A DNA stretch of 7,293 nt from Planctomycetaceae bacterium (GCA_031259095.1 JAIRLW010000110.1:1-7293); one strand, 5' to 3'; numbered from the stretch's first letter, positions 1-7,089 are shown. Notes: generated by a model not told the origin, from the sequence alone. Made by a program: numbers and translations.

Positions 1-70
1 CCACAAAAAGCACGAAGAGACACGAAAATGATCGTTCCCATTTTTTCGTGAATATTCGTGGTTTTCGTGG
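1..70. repeat. Imperfect CACGAA-type palindromic repeat
   Basis: The left arm (about 1-29, with repeated CACGAA) pairs with the right arm (about 42-70, with repeated TTCGTG). Roughly 23 of 29 positions are complementary, with a short central loop around 30-41. The motif repeats at a period of about 9-10 bases inside each arm, as in the dispersed intergenic palindromes of many environmental bacterial genomes. The left edge may extend beyond the window. Its right edge abuts the coding remnant of an ArdC-like domain and supplies that frame's apparent GTG start, so the start is an accident of the repeat. Confidence 0.7.
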
Positions 71-260
71 GGAAAATAAAAAATACAAAACTCTTTTTCA
101 TGAACCCGCTCATTGGGCGGATCATAATATTCTCGGTACAGAATTGTCCGGCGGAAAAGGATCAACCGAATATGCCTATCATGAATTGGTCGCCGAACTC
201 TCCGCGTGTTTTCTGTGCAGAGCGTGTCAAATTCCAAACGATTTTGAACAGGTTTTTTAA
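48..260 (+). pseudogene. ArdC-like zincin metallopeptidase domain, remnant truncated at both ends
   Basis: The 70-residue frame contains LFHEPAHWADH (residues 16-26), a zincin HExxH motif with H18, E19 and H22. A second helix, YHELVAELSACFLC (44-57), offers E46 or E50 as the third metal ligand. This pairing, HE-x-AHW then about 25 residues to ELVAE-(x)4-FLC, is what I know from the C-terminal metallopeptidase domain of ArdC-type antirestriction proteins and related polyvalent proteins of plasmids and phages. The intact domain is well over 100 residues and normally follows a ssDNA-binding N-terminal domain. Here residues 1-12 come from the CACGAA repeat, and the frame stops soon after FLC without the usual continuation. 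HEPAH in place of the usual HELAH is also odd. I infer a dead fragment of a former mobile-element gene; a functional small protein is much less likely. No Shine-Dalgarno is visible. Confidence 0.6.
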
Positions 261-410
261 CATAGTTTTTTACAAGTAAGTAAACATAGAAAAGGGAAAC
301 CACCCAAAGTGTTTTACACAAACCTAGAAAATACAAAGACTTACGAAATAAGCGGTTTCCCAAATCACTCGTGCAATTGGAAATGAACAATGAAAAAAAC
401 AACCCCTCAC
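261..410. other. AT-rich spacer with a spaced 8-bp inverted repeat
   Basis: No gene is visible here. The only structure is a perfect inverted repeat, GGGAAACC (294-301) and GGTTTCCC (354-361), enclosing 52 bases. That interior contains a small GTGT/ACAC hairpin near 309-319. The arms could close a long stem-loop or mark the ends of a small eroded element. Eight bases is weak evidence, and I assign no function. Confidence 0.35.
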
Positions 411-483
411 CGTCAGGTAGGCTATAATCCTGACGCCCCTTTCGGGGCTAAGATAAAAAATAAATATTCCACTGATATATTAC
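411..483 (+). repeat. Dispersed two-hairpin element with ATTCCACTGAT box, copy 1
   Basis: Two hairpins stand in tandem. GTCAGG (412-417) pairs with CCTGAC (429-434), then GCCCC-TTTC-GGGGC (435-448) forms a tight stem with a four-base loop. About 17 bases later comes ATTCCACTGATATATTAC (466-483). A related arrangement, GCCCCTTCAGGGC followed by ATTCCACTGATCTATTAC, occurs on the minus strand at 7032-7089, and the 18-base boxes match at 17 positions. This is therefore a repeated element. It ends 26 bases before the AMMECR1-Memo start codon, so it lies in that gene's leader or promoter region and could affect its expression. Its family is unknown to me. Confidence 0.5.
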
Positions 484-498
484 TTAATTACTAATTAT

Positions 499-503
499 AA
501 GGA
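499..503 (+). promoter_or_regulatory. Shine-Dalgarno sequence of the AMMECR1-Memo gene
   Basis: AAGGA is followed by a six-base spacer (504-509) and ATG at 510. This supports 510 as the start. The ATG at 505-507 is out of frame and too close to the ribosome binding site. Confidence 0.75.
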
Positions 504-509
504 TATGCT

Positions 510-2627
510 ATGACAGAACCTTATCTTTCCGAATCACAACAAATTGCGTTATTTCATGCGGTTGGCCGCCGGATTGCGTCTATTGTTACCAATACTCGCG
601 GAGTTCGGATCGCAGAGCAGGTTCCCGATATTGCGGCAATTCCATTGCTGGGAGCGTTTGTCAGTCTGAAACGGGAAGGTGAATTGCGGAGTTGTATGGG
701 AACGCTCTCCGATCAAATGCCGCTCGGTAACGCCGTCGAACAAGCAACCATTCACGCCGCAAAAGATGATCCGCGATTTCCACCTATCGCCGCCGCCGAA
801 CTTTTTGAACTCGATATGGAAATCTGGCTGCTCTGGGGAATGAAACGTGTTGCCGCCCGCGGCGTCGAACGACGGAACATTCTGGAAATCGGACGGCATG
901 GAGTTCAGATTTCACGCGGCGGGAACCGCGGATTATTGTTGCCCGGCGTCGCACTCGAATACGGAATGGACGCCCAAACGTTTTGGGAAGCCGTTTGCCG
1001 AAAAGCAGGATTGCCAATCGATGCTTGGCTCGACGACCATTCGTTACTGCATACTTTTGAAGGAAGAGCCATTCGCGGTCCCCTCTCCGCCACGGAAAAT
1101 ATCGATAAAAAAACCGCCGACGAAATGATTTTTGCCGCAAAATTTAATCGTTTGGGTTCACGGGTTGCCGGTCCGACCCTGCTCGAAGCAGAGGAAATTC
1201 GTAATGTCTGTATGGCAACGTTTCGGGGAATGGTCAGCGGCGTTTCGCCGGCAAGTTATTTTCCCGGTCTGTTCGACGGAGAGGTCTCTGGAATTTCCTT
1301 AACATTTCGTTTGCCGGAACGTCCGTCATTGGTTTGTTCCAAGATTTCCGTTCGTCCCGATATACAGTTTCAGTCGTCGCTCATCGAATTGCTTCGCGTT
1401 TTGGGACGGCAGGTCGAACGGTTCGGCGCAACCGTTCACGAAATTCAGAACGCCATCATTGACGTTACGATTCTTTGGGATCCAACAATTCACGGCAATC
1501 TCCATCGGCATGATCTTAGTCAGGTTGATTCGGCTTACCGGAGTGTCATGTTGTCCAGTCCCAAAGGTTGGATTGTGCAGTTCGACTCGAATCGGAATAC
1601 CGAAGAGATTTTGCAAGATTCCGCCGATTTTTTGGAACTCGACGATCCCGATTTGGGTGAAATTATTTCCTTTGAAGCGGTTTCGACCATATCAAAAGTT
1701 TTTTTAACTTCCGTGTCAAAACCTAATTATGGTGTTGAAAATCGTCCGGCGGCAGTTGCCGGAGCATTTTATCCGGCAAACGCGAGCCAGATGAATTCCG
1801 AATTGGATCGGATGTTGCACGGAATTGCCCCAAAACGTAAACCTTATTCCGCCGTAATGATTCCCCATGCCGGTTGGCAATATTCCGGTCGATTAGCCGC
1901 TCAAACATTGGCTCAAGCCGAAATTCCAAAACGTGTTATCATTTTGTCGCCGAAACATCGCGGCGGCGGCGCGGATTGGGCTATTGCGCCCAACCGCATC
2001 TGGAATTTACCGGGACGCAATGTCGAATCAGACCTTGAATTTGCCGAAGCAATGATCATTGCGGTTGATCTGTTTGAATTCGACGCAACAGCACACGCTC
2101 AAGAACATTCCATTGAAGTTCAACTCCCCATCCTTGCCAAACTTGCACCGGAAACAAAGGTTATCGGTCTGACGATGGCCATTTCGTCGTGGGAAATGAT
2201 TCGGCAAGGCGCGGCGCAATTGGCAATGTTTTTGGCGTCTCTGCTGAATGTTCCGTCAAATACATTATCCAATATTTCTGCAAATACTTCCGCAATCTCT
2301 TTAACTGCTTCTACGGAAATGCCGTTGTTTATTATTTCCTCCGACATGAACCATTACGCCAACGAAGAAACAACAAGACGTGTTGATCGCATTGCATTAG
2401 ACGCGATTCGTGAAGCGGTTAAAAAGTCGAAACCGGAATATGCGTTGGAAACTGTCCATGAATATCAGATTTCTATGTGTGGTATTGTTCCAACCGTTTT
2501 CGCAATGGAAACATTACGGCATCTCGGCAAACTGAATCAAGTTGAAGAAGCCGGCTACACAACCAGCGCCGAAGTTTCCCATGATACCAGCCGTGTTGTC
2601 GGTTACGCCGGGCTGTTGTTCAGATAA
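510..2627 (+). CDS. AMMECR1-Memo fusion protein (AmmeMemoRadiSam proteins A and B in one chain)
   Basis: A 705-residue, probably cytosolic protein with no signal peptide or membrane segment. Residues about 10-190 are an AMMECR1 domain: ELRSCMGTL (58-66, family LRGCIGT), AAKDDPRFPP (83-92) and NILEIGRHGVQISRGGNRGLLLP (123-145). Residues about 410-705 are a Memo domain, whose fold is related to class III non-haem iron dioxygenases: IPHAGWQYSG (451-460), LSPKH (479-483), QEHSIEVQLP (531-540), ISSDMNHY (609-616), MCGIVP (656-661) and VGYAG (697-701). H453, H483 and C657 match the metal-ligand positions described for human MEMO1. Residues about 200-400 are unassigned; the stretch 290-370 (IDVTILWDP, then KGWIVQFD) is faintly AMMECR1-like and may be a diverged duplicate. 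Odd points are Ser61 in place of the family Gly and a Ser/Asn/Thr-rich insertion at 580-603. The two proteins are usually partners of a radical SAM enzyme that is absent here. The exact reaction of the family is unsettled. It ends in tandem stops (TAATAA). Confidence 0.93.
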   Translation: MTEPYLSESQQIALFHAVGRRIASIVTNTRGVRIAEQVPDIAAIPLLGAFVSLKREGELRSCMGTLSDQMPLGNAVEQATIHAAKDDPRFPPIAAAELFELDMEIWLLWGMKRVAARGVERRNILEIGRHGVQISRGGNRGLLLPGVALEYGMDAQTFWEAVCRKAGLPIDAWLDDHSLLHTFEGRAIRGPLSATENIDKKTADEMIFAAKFNRLGSRVAGPTLLEAEEIRNVCMATFRGMVSGVSPASYFPGLFDGEVSGISLTFRLPERPSLVCSKISVRPDIQFQSSLIELLRVLGRQVERFGATVHEIQNAIIDVTILWDPTIHGNLHRHDLSQVDSAYRSVMLSSPKGWIVQFDSNRNTEEILQDSADFLELDDPDLGEIISFEAVSTISKVFLTSVSKPNYGVENRPAAVAGAFYPANASQMNSELDRMLHGIAPKRKPYSAVMIPHAGWQYSGRLAAQTLAQAEIPKRVIILSPKHRGGGADWAIAPNRIWNLPGRNVESDLEFAEAMIIAVDLFEFDATAHAQEHSIEVQLPILAKLAPETKVIGLTMAISSWEMIRQGAAQLAMFLASLLNVPSNTLSNISANTSAISLTASTEMPLFIISSDMNHYANEETTRRVDRIALDAIREAVKKSKPEYALETVHEYQISMCGIVPTVFAMETLRHLGKLNQVEEAGYTTSAEVSHDTSRVVGYAGLLFR

Positions 2628-2680
2628 TAAATAAGGACGCCTCTAAAAATATCGTTTGCCAAAAGATTTTAAGTATGTTA

Positions 2681-2783
2681 TTTAGTCCCATTAGTCTCTT
2701 TAGTCTCTGCTCGTCCCTAAAGTCCCTTTTTATAGAGGGACTTTAGGGACGAGCAAGGACGAGCAGGGATTAATGGGACAAAT
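2681..2783. repeat. GTCCC-type long palindrome between convergent genes, copy 1
   Basis: The core is a perfect 19-bp inverted repeat (2709-2727 and 2736-2754, arm GCTCGTCCCTAAAGTCCCT) around an eight-base loop. Imperfect outer arms extend the pairing: TTTAGTCCCATTAGTCTC near 2681-2698 with the complement of GGGATTAATGGGACAAA near 2766-2782. Each arm is built of degenerate units of about nine bases resembling GTCCCTTTA. Two further copies lie at 6927-7014 and 7098-7132. It sits 53 bases after the + gene and 44 bases beyond the - gene, where it could block read-through in both directions. There is no flanking T-tract on either strand, so it is not a classic intrinsic terminator. Confidence 0.8.
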
Positions 2784-2784
2784 A

Positions 2785-2816
2785 ATTCTGCGAAAATCAG
2801 CGTAATCTGCGGATTA
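2785..2816. repeat. AATCTGCG-type dispersed intergenic repeat
   Basis: This stretch contains TCTGCGAAAATCAGCG followed by TAATCTGCGGATT, with the near-repeat ATCAGCG/ATCTGCG. I recognise it as resembling a short repeat often seen between genes in environmental bacterial genomes. It follows the GTCCC palindrome directly and ends 11 bases before the stop codon of the kinase gene. No function is evident. Confidence 0.45.
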
Positions 2817-2827
2817 TTTTTTCCATA

Positions 2828-5800
2828 CTATGCCGGTTCTGTTTCGTGCAGTAGAAATTGCCGTAATATTTTTTGCAAGGCGCTGACGTCGATTGGTTTT
2901 GCCAAGTGACTGTTCATGCCGGAATCTAAACATTTTTGTATTTCTTCGGCAAAAGCGTGAGCAGTTAACGCAACCACCGGTATTTCAGCATAACGCGGGG
3001 TGTTGCGAATATGTTCAATTGTTTCAAATCCGTCCATCACCGGCATCTGAATGTCCAAGAATATTAAATCAAAAACCGGGTTCAAACCCAACTGCTCCGA
3101 CTCCGCCAGCCGTTCCAGCGCAGCCTCGCCGTTTTCCGCAACAGTTACCTTAATCTCCATCTTTTCCAGCAACGCCTTCGCCACCATCACATTGACTTTG
3201 TTGTCCTCAACCAGCAACACCCGAAAACCCGCCAGCGATCTTTTCTCGTGCGGCAACGGTACATTTATTATCGTACTCTTTTGATTTTCCATATCCGTTT
3301 CCAATTTGTCTGCTGATAATTTGACGGCGTCTTTTGTGTTCGGATCCAAACCAAAAACACACGTGAACATAATGTTCGTTCCCACCCCCAACTCACTTTC
3401 CAACGAAATTTTGCCGCCCATCAAACTGACCAAACTTCGTGTTATCGTTAACCCCAAACCAACTCCGCCATATTGACGTGTTATCGAAGTGTCCGTTTGA
3501 CTAAACGCGGAGAAAAGTTTTTGCGTCTGATTCGGTAACATTCCAATTCCCGTGTCTTTCACCGAAAACGCCACCGTAACCGCTTCACCCTTCACCGATT
3601 CCAAACTTGCCGTAACTGTAATCGAACCTTGTTTGGAAAATTTGAACGAATTACCTACCAGATTGATGAATATTTGGCGCAACCGTAAATGATCGCCCAG
3701 AAGCGTTTTCGGAATATCTGTGGACTGGTTAAAAATCAATTGGATTCCCGTTTCGGTACTTTGTTCCCGGAAAATAATATCAATGTCCCCCAACACCTCA
3801 CTCAACGAAAACGGCGCACGTTCCAATGTTATCTTACCTGTTTCCATCTTTGAAAAATCAAGAATATCATTGATAATTCCAAGAAGCGACTGCGCCGCAC
3901 GATGAGCATTGTTTGTATATAAATGCTGCTGTTCGTCCAGCGGCGTCCCCAACAAAAGATGCGTCAACCCAATAATCGCATTCATCGGCGTCCGAATTTC
4001 ATGACTCATATTCGCCATAAATTCACTCTTCGCCTTGTTCGCCGCCTGAGCCGCCGCAATCGCACTCTTCAACTCAAGATGCGTTTTTATCCTCGCCAAT
4101 AATTCTTCTTTGTCAAACGGTTTTTCAATATAATCATTCGCACCGGATTGAAATCCCAAAAGAACATCTTGTATCTGATTCTTTGCCGTTAACATCAAGA
4201 TCGGTAAATCAAATAAGGAATTTTTTTCACGCAACTTTTTACAAACCTCATAACCCGACATTTTCGGCATCATCACATCCAGCAAAATTAAATCAACATT
4301 TTTCCCGCTCTTAACTTGTTCCAGAGCCTCCGCGCCATTGTACGCACTCGATACCGAATAATCCCGTATCGATAAAATGTTTTTCAAGACCTGAATATTG
4401 ACCGGTTCATCATCGACAACAAGAATGTCGTAACTTTTCTTTGCGTCTTTTTTATCTTTATCCTGTGTGCCGTCCGGCGTTTTATCTGTTACGGCGAAAT
4501 CTTCTATGTCGATAATTGATTTTGCGGTTTCTTTGTTGAGGTGAATTGTTTCGTGTGTTGTTTCGGACAACGGCACCGTGAATGTGAATGTTGAACCTTC
4601 ACCCACTTTCGATTCAACATTCATCGCTCCTCCGTGAAGTTCCACAAGTTTTTTTGTAATCGATAACCCTAAACCCGTTCCGCCGTACTCCCGCGCCGTT
4701 GAACCGTCCACCTGTTCAAAGGACTCAAATATCCGGTCAAATTTATCCTCCGGTATTCCAATTCCCGTATCAGAAACAGAAACCGCAATCGAATCCTTCA
4801 GAACTTTTGCCGAAACACAAATTTTACCTTTATCCGTAAATTTAATGGCGTTACCAAGCAAGTTGTACAATATCTGCTGAATCCTGTTTTCGTCCGCGTC
4901 AACAATCGGCAGCGAACCGTCAATCTCATTAACCAACGCCAACTCTCTGCCCTTAATCAACGGCTTCGATAACACAATAACCGTGTCAACAATTGTCTTC
5001 AAATCAACCGGTTTGATTTGCAACACGATTTCTTTGTTTTTCAATTTTGTGAAATCCAAAATATCGTTGACCAAATTGGAGAGACGTTTACCGCTGTTGG
5101 AAACAAGGGCGAGATTAAATTTTTGTTCTTGGGTGAGTGAACCGGTTGCGCCGTCAATCATTGATTCGACAATACCGATAATTCCGTTAATCGGCGTCCG
5201 CAATTCATGCGACGTATTCGCCATAAATTCATCTTTCAACTCATTGAGTCTGTTCAAATATTGATTCTTTTCTTCCAACGCTTTGGCGTGATCCTGTAAC
5301 TCTTTGATTAAAGTGTTAATTTCTTCCGCCATGAATTTGAACGCTTTGGACAAAGAACCGATTTCGTCGTTGCTGTTGATAACCGGAATGGCGACATCAA
5401 AATTTCCTTGACCGAGAATATTGGCGGTTTTTGAGAGTAATAAAATGGGTCGGGAGATATTCCTTGCGATCAGATAAAGCAGCATCGCAATAATCACAAT
5501 AGAAATGAACGAGACGGCAACAACATAATTTCGGACGGCATGAGCGTTGTTGAGGATTTTTGTCATTGGAATACTGACGGCGACAGACCATGGCGTTGTA
5601 ACTTCACTGAATTGGATGGGCATGAAAACAGTGTAGAAATCTTTATTGGCAACAATGTAGAGTTGACCGTTTTTGACGGCATTTTTTGCCTTGACGAGGT
5701 GTTGGGCGCGCGGCGGGTCGGCTTGAATTAGGGCTTGAGCAAGTTCCGAATTGAGCAATGTTAAATCTAATTTCGTTTTGTCGAATGTTTTGGCAAATTC

Positions 5801-6721
5801 TTTTAATGAATCAACAAAGCGGCGGCTGTTGTTGAATTTTTCGTTTTGTTCTTGGTCATTTTGATCTTTGACGGGATTTTGGGCGAGGTAATTTTCGGCG
5901 AGTTCAATAGTTTTATTGATTTTTGGTTTGAAGTAATCGGAGGTGATTGTTTTGTAGGTTATTGCTTCGGTCAAATCTTTTCCGAGATAGGGTTTTTCGG
6001 GATGAGCGACCACTGCTCCGGCGTTTGAGAGAATCCACGAATAACCTTCTTGTCCGTGCGGATTCACGTTGGAAACCATTTCCTGCAACTTGTCAAGAAC
6101 AAAATCGGAAGAGATAAGACCGATGAATTGACCGTTATGCATAACAGGAAAGATCATACTTGCCAGCATAACCGGTTTTCCTTGAACTTGATACGGATAA
6201 GGATCGGTGATGTATTCGCGTTTTTGGGATTTAGGCACGATATACCAATCGGCAATATCGATATCGTACAAGGGTTCGACGTCGATTCTATCTCCGGCTT
6301 TATTCCAGTAAGGAGCGTAACGTCCGGTGTCATCGTAAACGGGTTTTTGACCGGCGTATTCTTTATCTTTCCCGTCCAGAGCGTTTGGTTCGTAGGCGAT
6401 ACAGAATGCGGTGATGTATTCTTTTTTGGCGAGCGTATTTTTGAGAATATCATTCATCATTTTCCGGTCGGTGAGGTTATTATCTTTCAACGCCTCAAAG
6501 ACTGTGGAGAGTGTTTCTGAGGTAATCCGCGCTCCTTGCAATTCCGCTTTGATTTCGTTTTTATATTTATCAGCGGTTTCTTGGGCAAGATTAAAAGCGT
6601 CATTTTTTGCCATTTCGAAAGTCTTATTCGAAACAATCGCCGTCAGAACGGAAAACGACACAATAACAACAACAGAAACAAGAAAAAATATTTTGGTCTG
6701 TAAACGGAAATGGGAAAACAT
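2828..6721 (-). CDS. Membrane hybrid sensor histidine kinase, dCache-HAMP-HK-REC-HK-REC
   Basis: 1297 residues, larger than most hybrid kinases. TM1 is at 10-30, a periplasmic dCache-like sensor at about 33-395 (YITDPYPY 170-177, FIGLISSDF 199-207, WSVAVSIP 378-385), TM2 at 398-418, HAMP at 419-472 and a short coiled coil to 495. Kinase core 1 has SHELRTP (H505), N-box NLLGN (620-624), DTGIGIP (D651) and GGTGLGL (680-685). A charged linker (720-763) leads to receiver 1: acidic pair D770/D771, phosphoacceptor D815, T845, K867. Kinase core 2 has SHEIRTP (H907), N-box 1020-1024, DTGIG (D1056) and GGVGLGL (1085-1090). Receiver 2 has E1172/D1173, D1223, T1253 and K1275. All key residues are present, so both cassettes look active. 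By family knowledge it autophosphorylates on His after ligand sensing and relays phosphate to Asp. No HPt domain is present, so an external phosphotransferase or response regulator is expected; none is in the window. The ligand is unknown. An in-frame TAA lies four codons upstream of the ATG at 6719-6721, which fixes the N-terminus. No clear Shine-Dalgarno is visible. Confidence 0.95.
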   Translation of the reverse strand: MFSHFRLQTKIFFLVSVVVIVSFSVLTAIVSNKTFEMAKNDAFNLAQETADKYKNEIKAELQGARITSETLSTVFEALKDNNLTDRKMMNDILKNTLAKKEYITAFCIAYEPNALDGKDKEYAGQKPVYDDTGRYAPYWNKAGDRIDVEPLYDIDIADWYIVPKSQKREYITDPYPYQVQGKPVMLASMIFPVMHNGQFIGLISSDFVLDKLQEMVSNVNPHGQEGYSWILSNAGAVVAHPEKPYLGKDLTEAITYKTITSDYFKPKINKTIELAENYLAQNPVKDQNDQEQNEKFNNSRRFVDSLKEFAKTFDKTKLDLTLLNSELAQALIQADPPRAQHLVKAKNAVKNGQLYIVANKDFYTVFMPIQFSEVTTPWSVAVSIPMTKILNNAHAVRNYVVAVSFISIVIIAMLLYLIARNISRPILLLSKTANILGQGNFDVAIPVINSNDEIGSLSKAFKFMAEEINTLIKELQDHAKALEEKNQYLNRLNELKDEFMANTSHELRTPINGIIGIVESMIDGATGSLTQEQKFNLALVSNSGKRLSNLVNDILDFTKLKNKEIVLQIKPVDLKTIVDTVIVLSKPLIKGRELALVNEIDGSLPIVDADENRIQQILYNLLGNAIKFTDKGKICVSAKVLKDSIAVSVSDTGIGIPEDKFDRIFESFEQVDGSTAREYGGTGLGLSITKKLVELHGGAMNVESKVGEGSTFTFTVPLSETTHETIHLNKETAKSIIDIEDFAVTDKTPDGTQDKDKKDAKKSYDILVVDDEPVNIQVLKNILSIRDYSVSSAYNGAEALEQVKSGKNVDLILLDVMMPKMSGYEVCKKLREKNSLFDLPILMLTAKNQIQDVLLGFQSGANDYIEKPFDKEELLARIKTHLELKSAIAAAQAANKAKSEFMANMSHEIRTPMNAIIGLTHLLLGTPLDEQQHLYTNNAHRAAQSLLGIINDILDFSKMETGKITLERAPFSLSEVLGDIDIIFREQSTETGIQLIFNQSTDIPKTLLGDHLRLRQIFINLVGNSFKFSKQGSITVTASLESVKGEAVTVAFSVKDTGIGMLPNQTQKLFSAFSQTDTSITRQYGGVGLGLTITRSLVSLMGGKISLESELGVGTNIMFTCVFGLDPNTKDAVKLSADKLETDMENQKSTIINVPLPHEKRSLAGFRVLLVEDNKVNVMVAKALLEKMEIKVTVAENGEAALERLAESEQLGLNPVFDLIFLDIQMPVMDGFETIEHIRNTPRYAEIPVVALTAHAFAEEIQKCLDSGMNSHLAKPIDVSALQKILRQFLLHETEPA

Positions 6722-6739
6722 AGTGTTACTTGATTAAAG

Positions 6740-6755
6740 GGATAAACGGATAAAC
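6740..6755. repeat. Tandem 8-bp direct repeat in the kinase leader
   Basis: GGATAAAC occurs twice without a gap (6740-6747 and 6748-6755). On the kinase coding strand it reads GTTTATCC twice, 19-34 bases before the ATG. It could be a regulator half-site pair, a short dispersed repeat or a replication-slippage product. The sequence does not decide between these. Confidence 0.4.
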
Positions 6756-6785
6756 ACGACCATGTGTCCCGATCACAAAAACCGG

Positions 6786-6817
6786 ATTTTACCGCAAGAA
6801 ATTTATTACGGTAAAAT
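6786..6817 (-). promoter_or_regulatory. Operator-like palindrome upstream of the sensor kinase
   Basis: ATTTTACCG (6786-6794) and CGGTAAAAT (6809-6817) form a perfect 9-bp inverted repeat separated by 14 bases. It starts about 65 bases upstream of the kinase ATG and falls just downstream of the transcription start predicted from the TTGACG/TAAAAT promoter. That is a suitable place for a repressor site or a structured 5' leader. No T-tract follows on the kinase strand, so it does not look like an attenuator terminator. The binding protein is unknown. Confidence 0.45.
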
Positions 6818-6831
6818 GTTGACTGACTTAA

Positions 6832-6860
6832 ATTTTAGCAAGCATTATAAATATCGTCAA
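6832..6860 (-). promoter_or_regulatory. Probable sigma70-type promoter of the sensor kinase gene
   Basis: Read on the minus strand, TTGACG (6855-6860) is followed after exactly 17 bases by TAAAAT (6832-6837). Each hexamer matches its consensus at five of six positions. TGC directly precedes the -10 box, giving an extended -10 (TGn). Transcription would start near 6825 and leave a leader of about 100 bases before the kinase ATG. A small AGAC-C-GTCT palindrome lies just upstream (6863-6871). Confidence 0.6.
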
Positions 6861-6897
6861 ATAGACCGTCTTTAATTTAATTTGAAATTTTTCCTAA

Positions 6898-6929
6898 GCG
6901 ATGTTTCGCCGAAACGTCGCCTCTTTTTT
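6898..6929 (+). terminator. Terminator-like hairpin with T-tract, no gene upstream
   Basis: GCGATGTTT (6898-6906) pairs with AAACGTCGC (6912-6920) over nine base pairs including one T-G wobble, around the loop CGCCG. CTCTTTTTT follows (6921-6929), which is the form of a rho-independent terminator on the + strand. No + strand gene lies between the kinase start region and this site. It might end antisense or promoter-divergent transcription, or it may only be the edge of the neighbouring GTCCC repeat. Confidence 0.4.
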
Positions 6930-7014
6930 GTCCCAATAGTCCTTACTGTCCCATTTGTCTTTAACATTTTTTTAGTGAAGGGACATTAAGGACAATAGGG
7001 ACTAATGGGACAAA
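6927..7014. repeat. GTCCC-type long palindrome, copy 2
   Basis: The outer arms TTTGTCCCAATAGTCC (6927-6942) and GGACTAATGGGACAAA (6999-7014) are complementary at all but one position. Inner GTCC-containing units pair imperfectly around a T-rich loop near 6962-6978. The unit (GTCCC plus about four A/T bases) and the outer GTCCCATTA/TAATGGGAC ends are shared with the copy at 2681-2783, but the inner parts differ. These are therefore diverged members of one family. Confidence 0.7.
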
Positions 7015-7031
7015 TATTTATATTTATATTG

Positions 7032-7089
7032 GTAATAGATCAGTGGAATTATTGTTTGAGGTTAAAAAAGTATTTGCCCTGAAGGGGCG
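7032..7089 (-). repeat. Dispersed element with ATTCCACTGAT box, copy 2 (inverted)
   Basis: On the minus strand GCCCCTTCAGGGC (near 7077-7089) is followed by ATTCCACTGATCTATTAC (7032-7049). This matches the order seen on the + strand at 435-483. The 18-base boxes differ at one position. The hairpin here is weaker than GCCCCTTTCGGGGC of copy 1, and the GTCAGG/CCTGAC hairpin is absent; a GTCCC palindrome occupies that side instead. The two copies face each other across about 6.5 kb. Confidence 0.5.

Noticed and set aside
423..428. Perfect TATAAT as a -10 box for the AMMECR1-Memo gene
   Set aside because: The 17- and 18-base-spaced upstream hexamers bear no resemblance to TTGACA, and the motif lies in the loop of the GTCAGG/CCTGAC hairpin of a repeat element.
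784..1140. Arg-rich minus-strand frames inside the AMMECR1-Memo gene
   Set aside because: They overlap a frame with clear AMMECR1 motifs on the other strand, and their composition is the reverse-complement signature of that gene.
2681..2783. Classic rho-independent terminator
   Set aside because: The stem is strong, but neither side is followed by a T-tract on the relevant strand. I list it as a repeat that may still block transcription.
6050..6520. 156-codon open frame on the + strand opposite the kinase sensor
   Set aside because: It lies wholly antisense to a convincingly conserved dCache region, has no recognisable motifs, and is typical of shadow frames in this gene.
6819..6851. + strand promoter TTGACT with TATAAA or CATTAT
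   Set aside because: The better -10 candidate (TATAAA) gives a 21-base spacer, the 18-base option is a poor hexamer, and no + strand gene follows.
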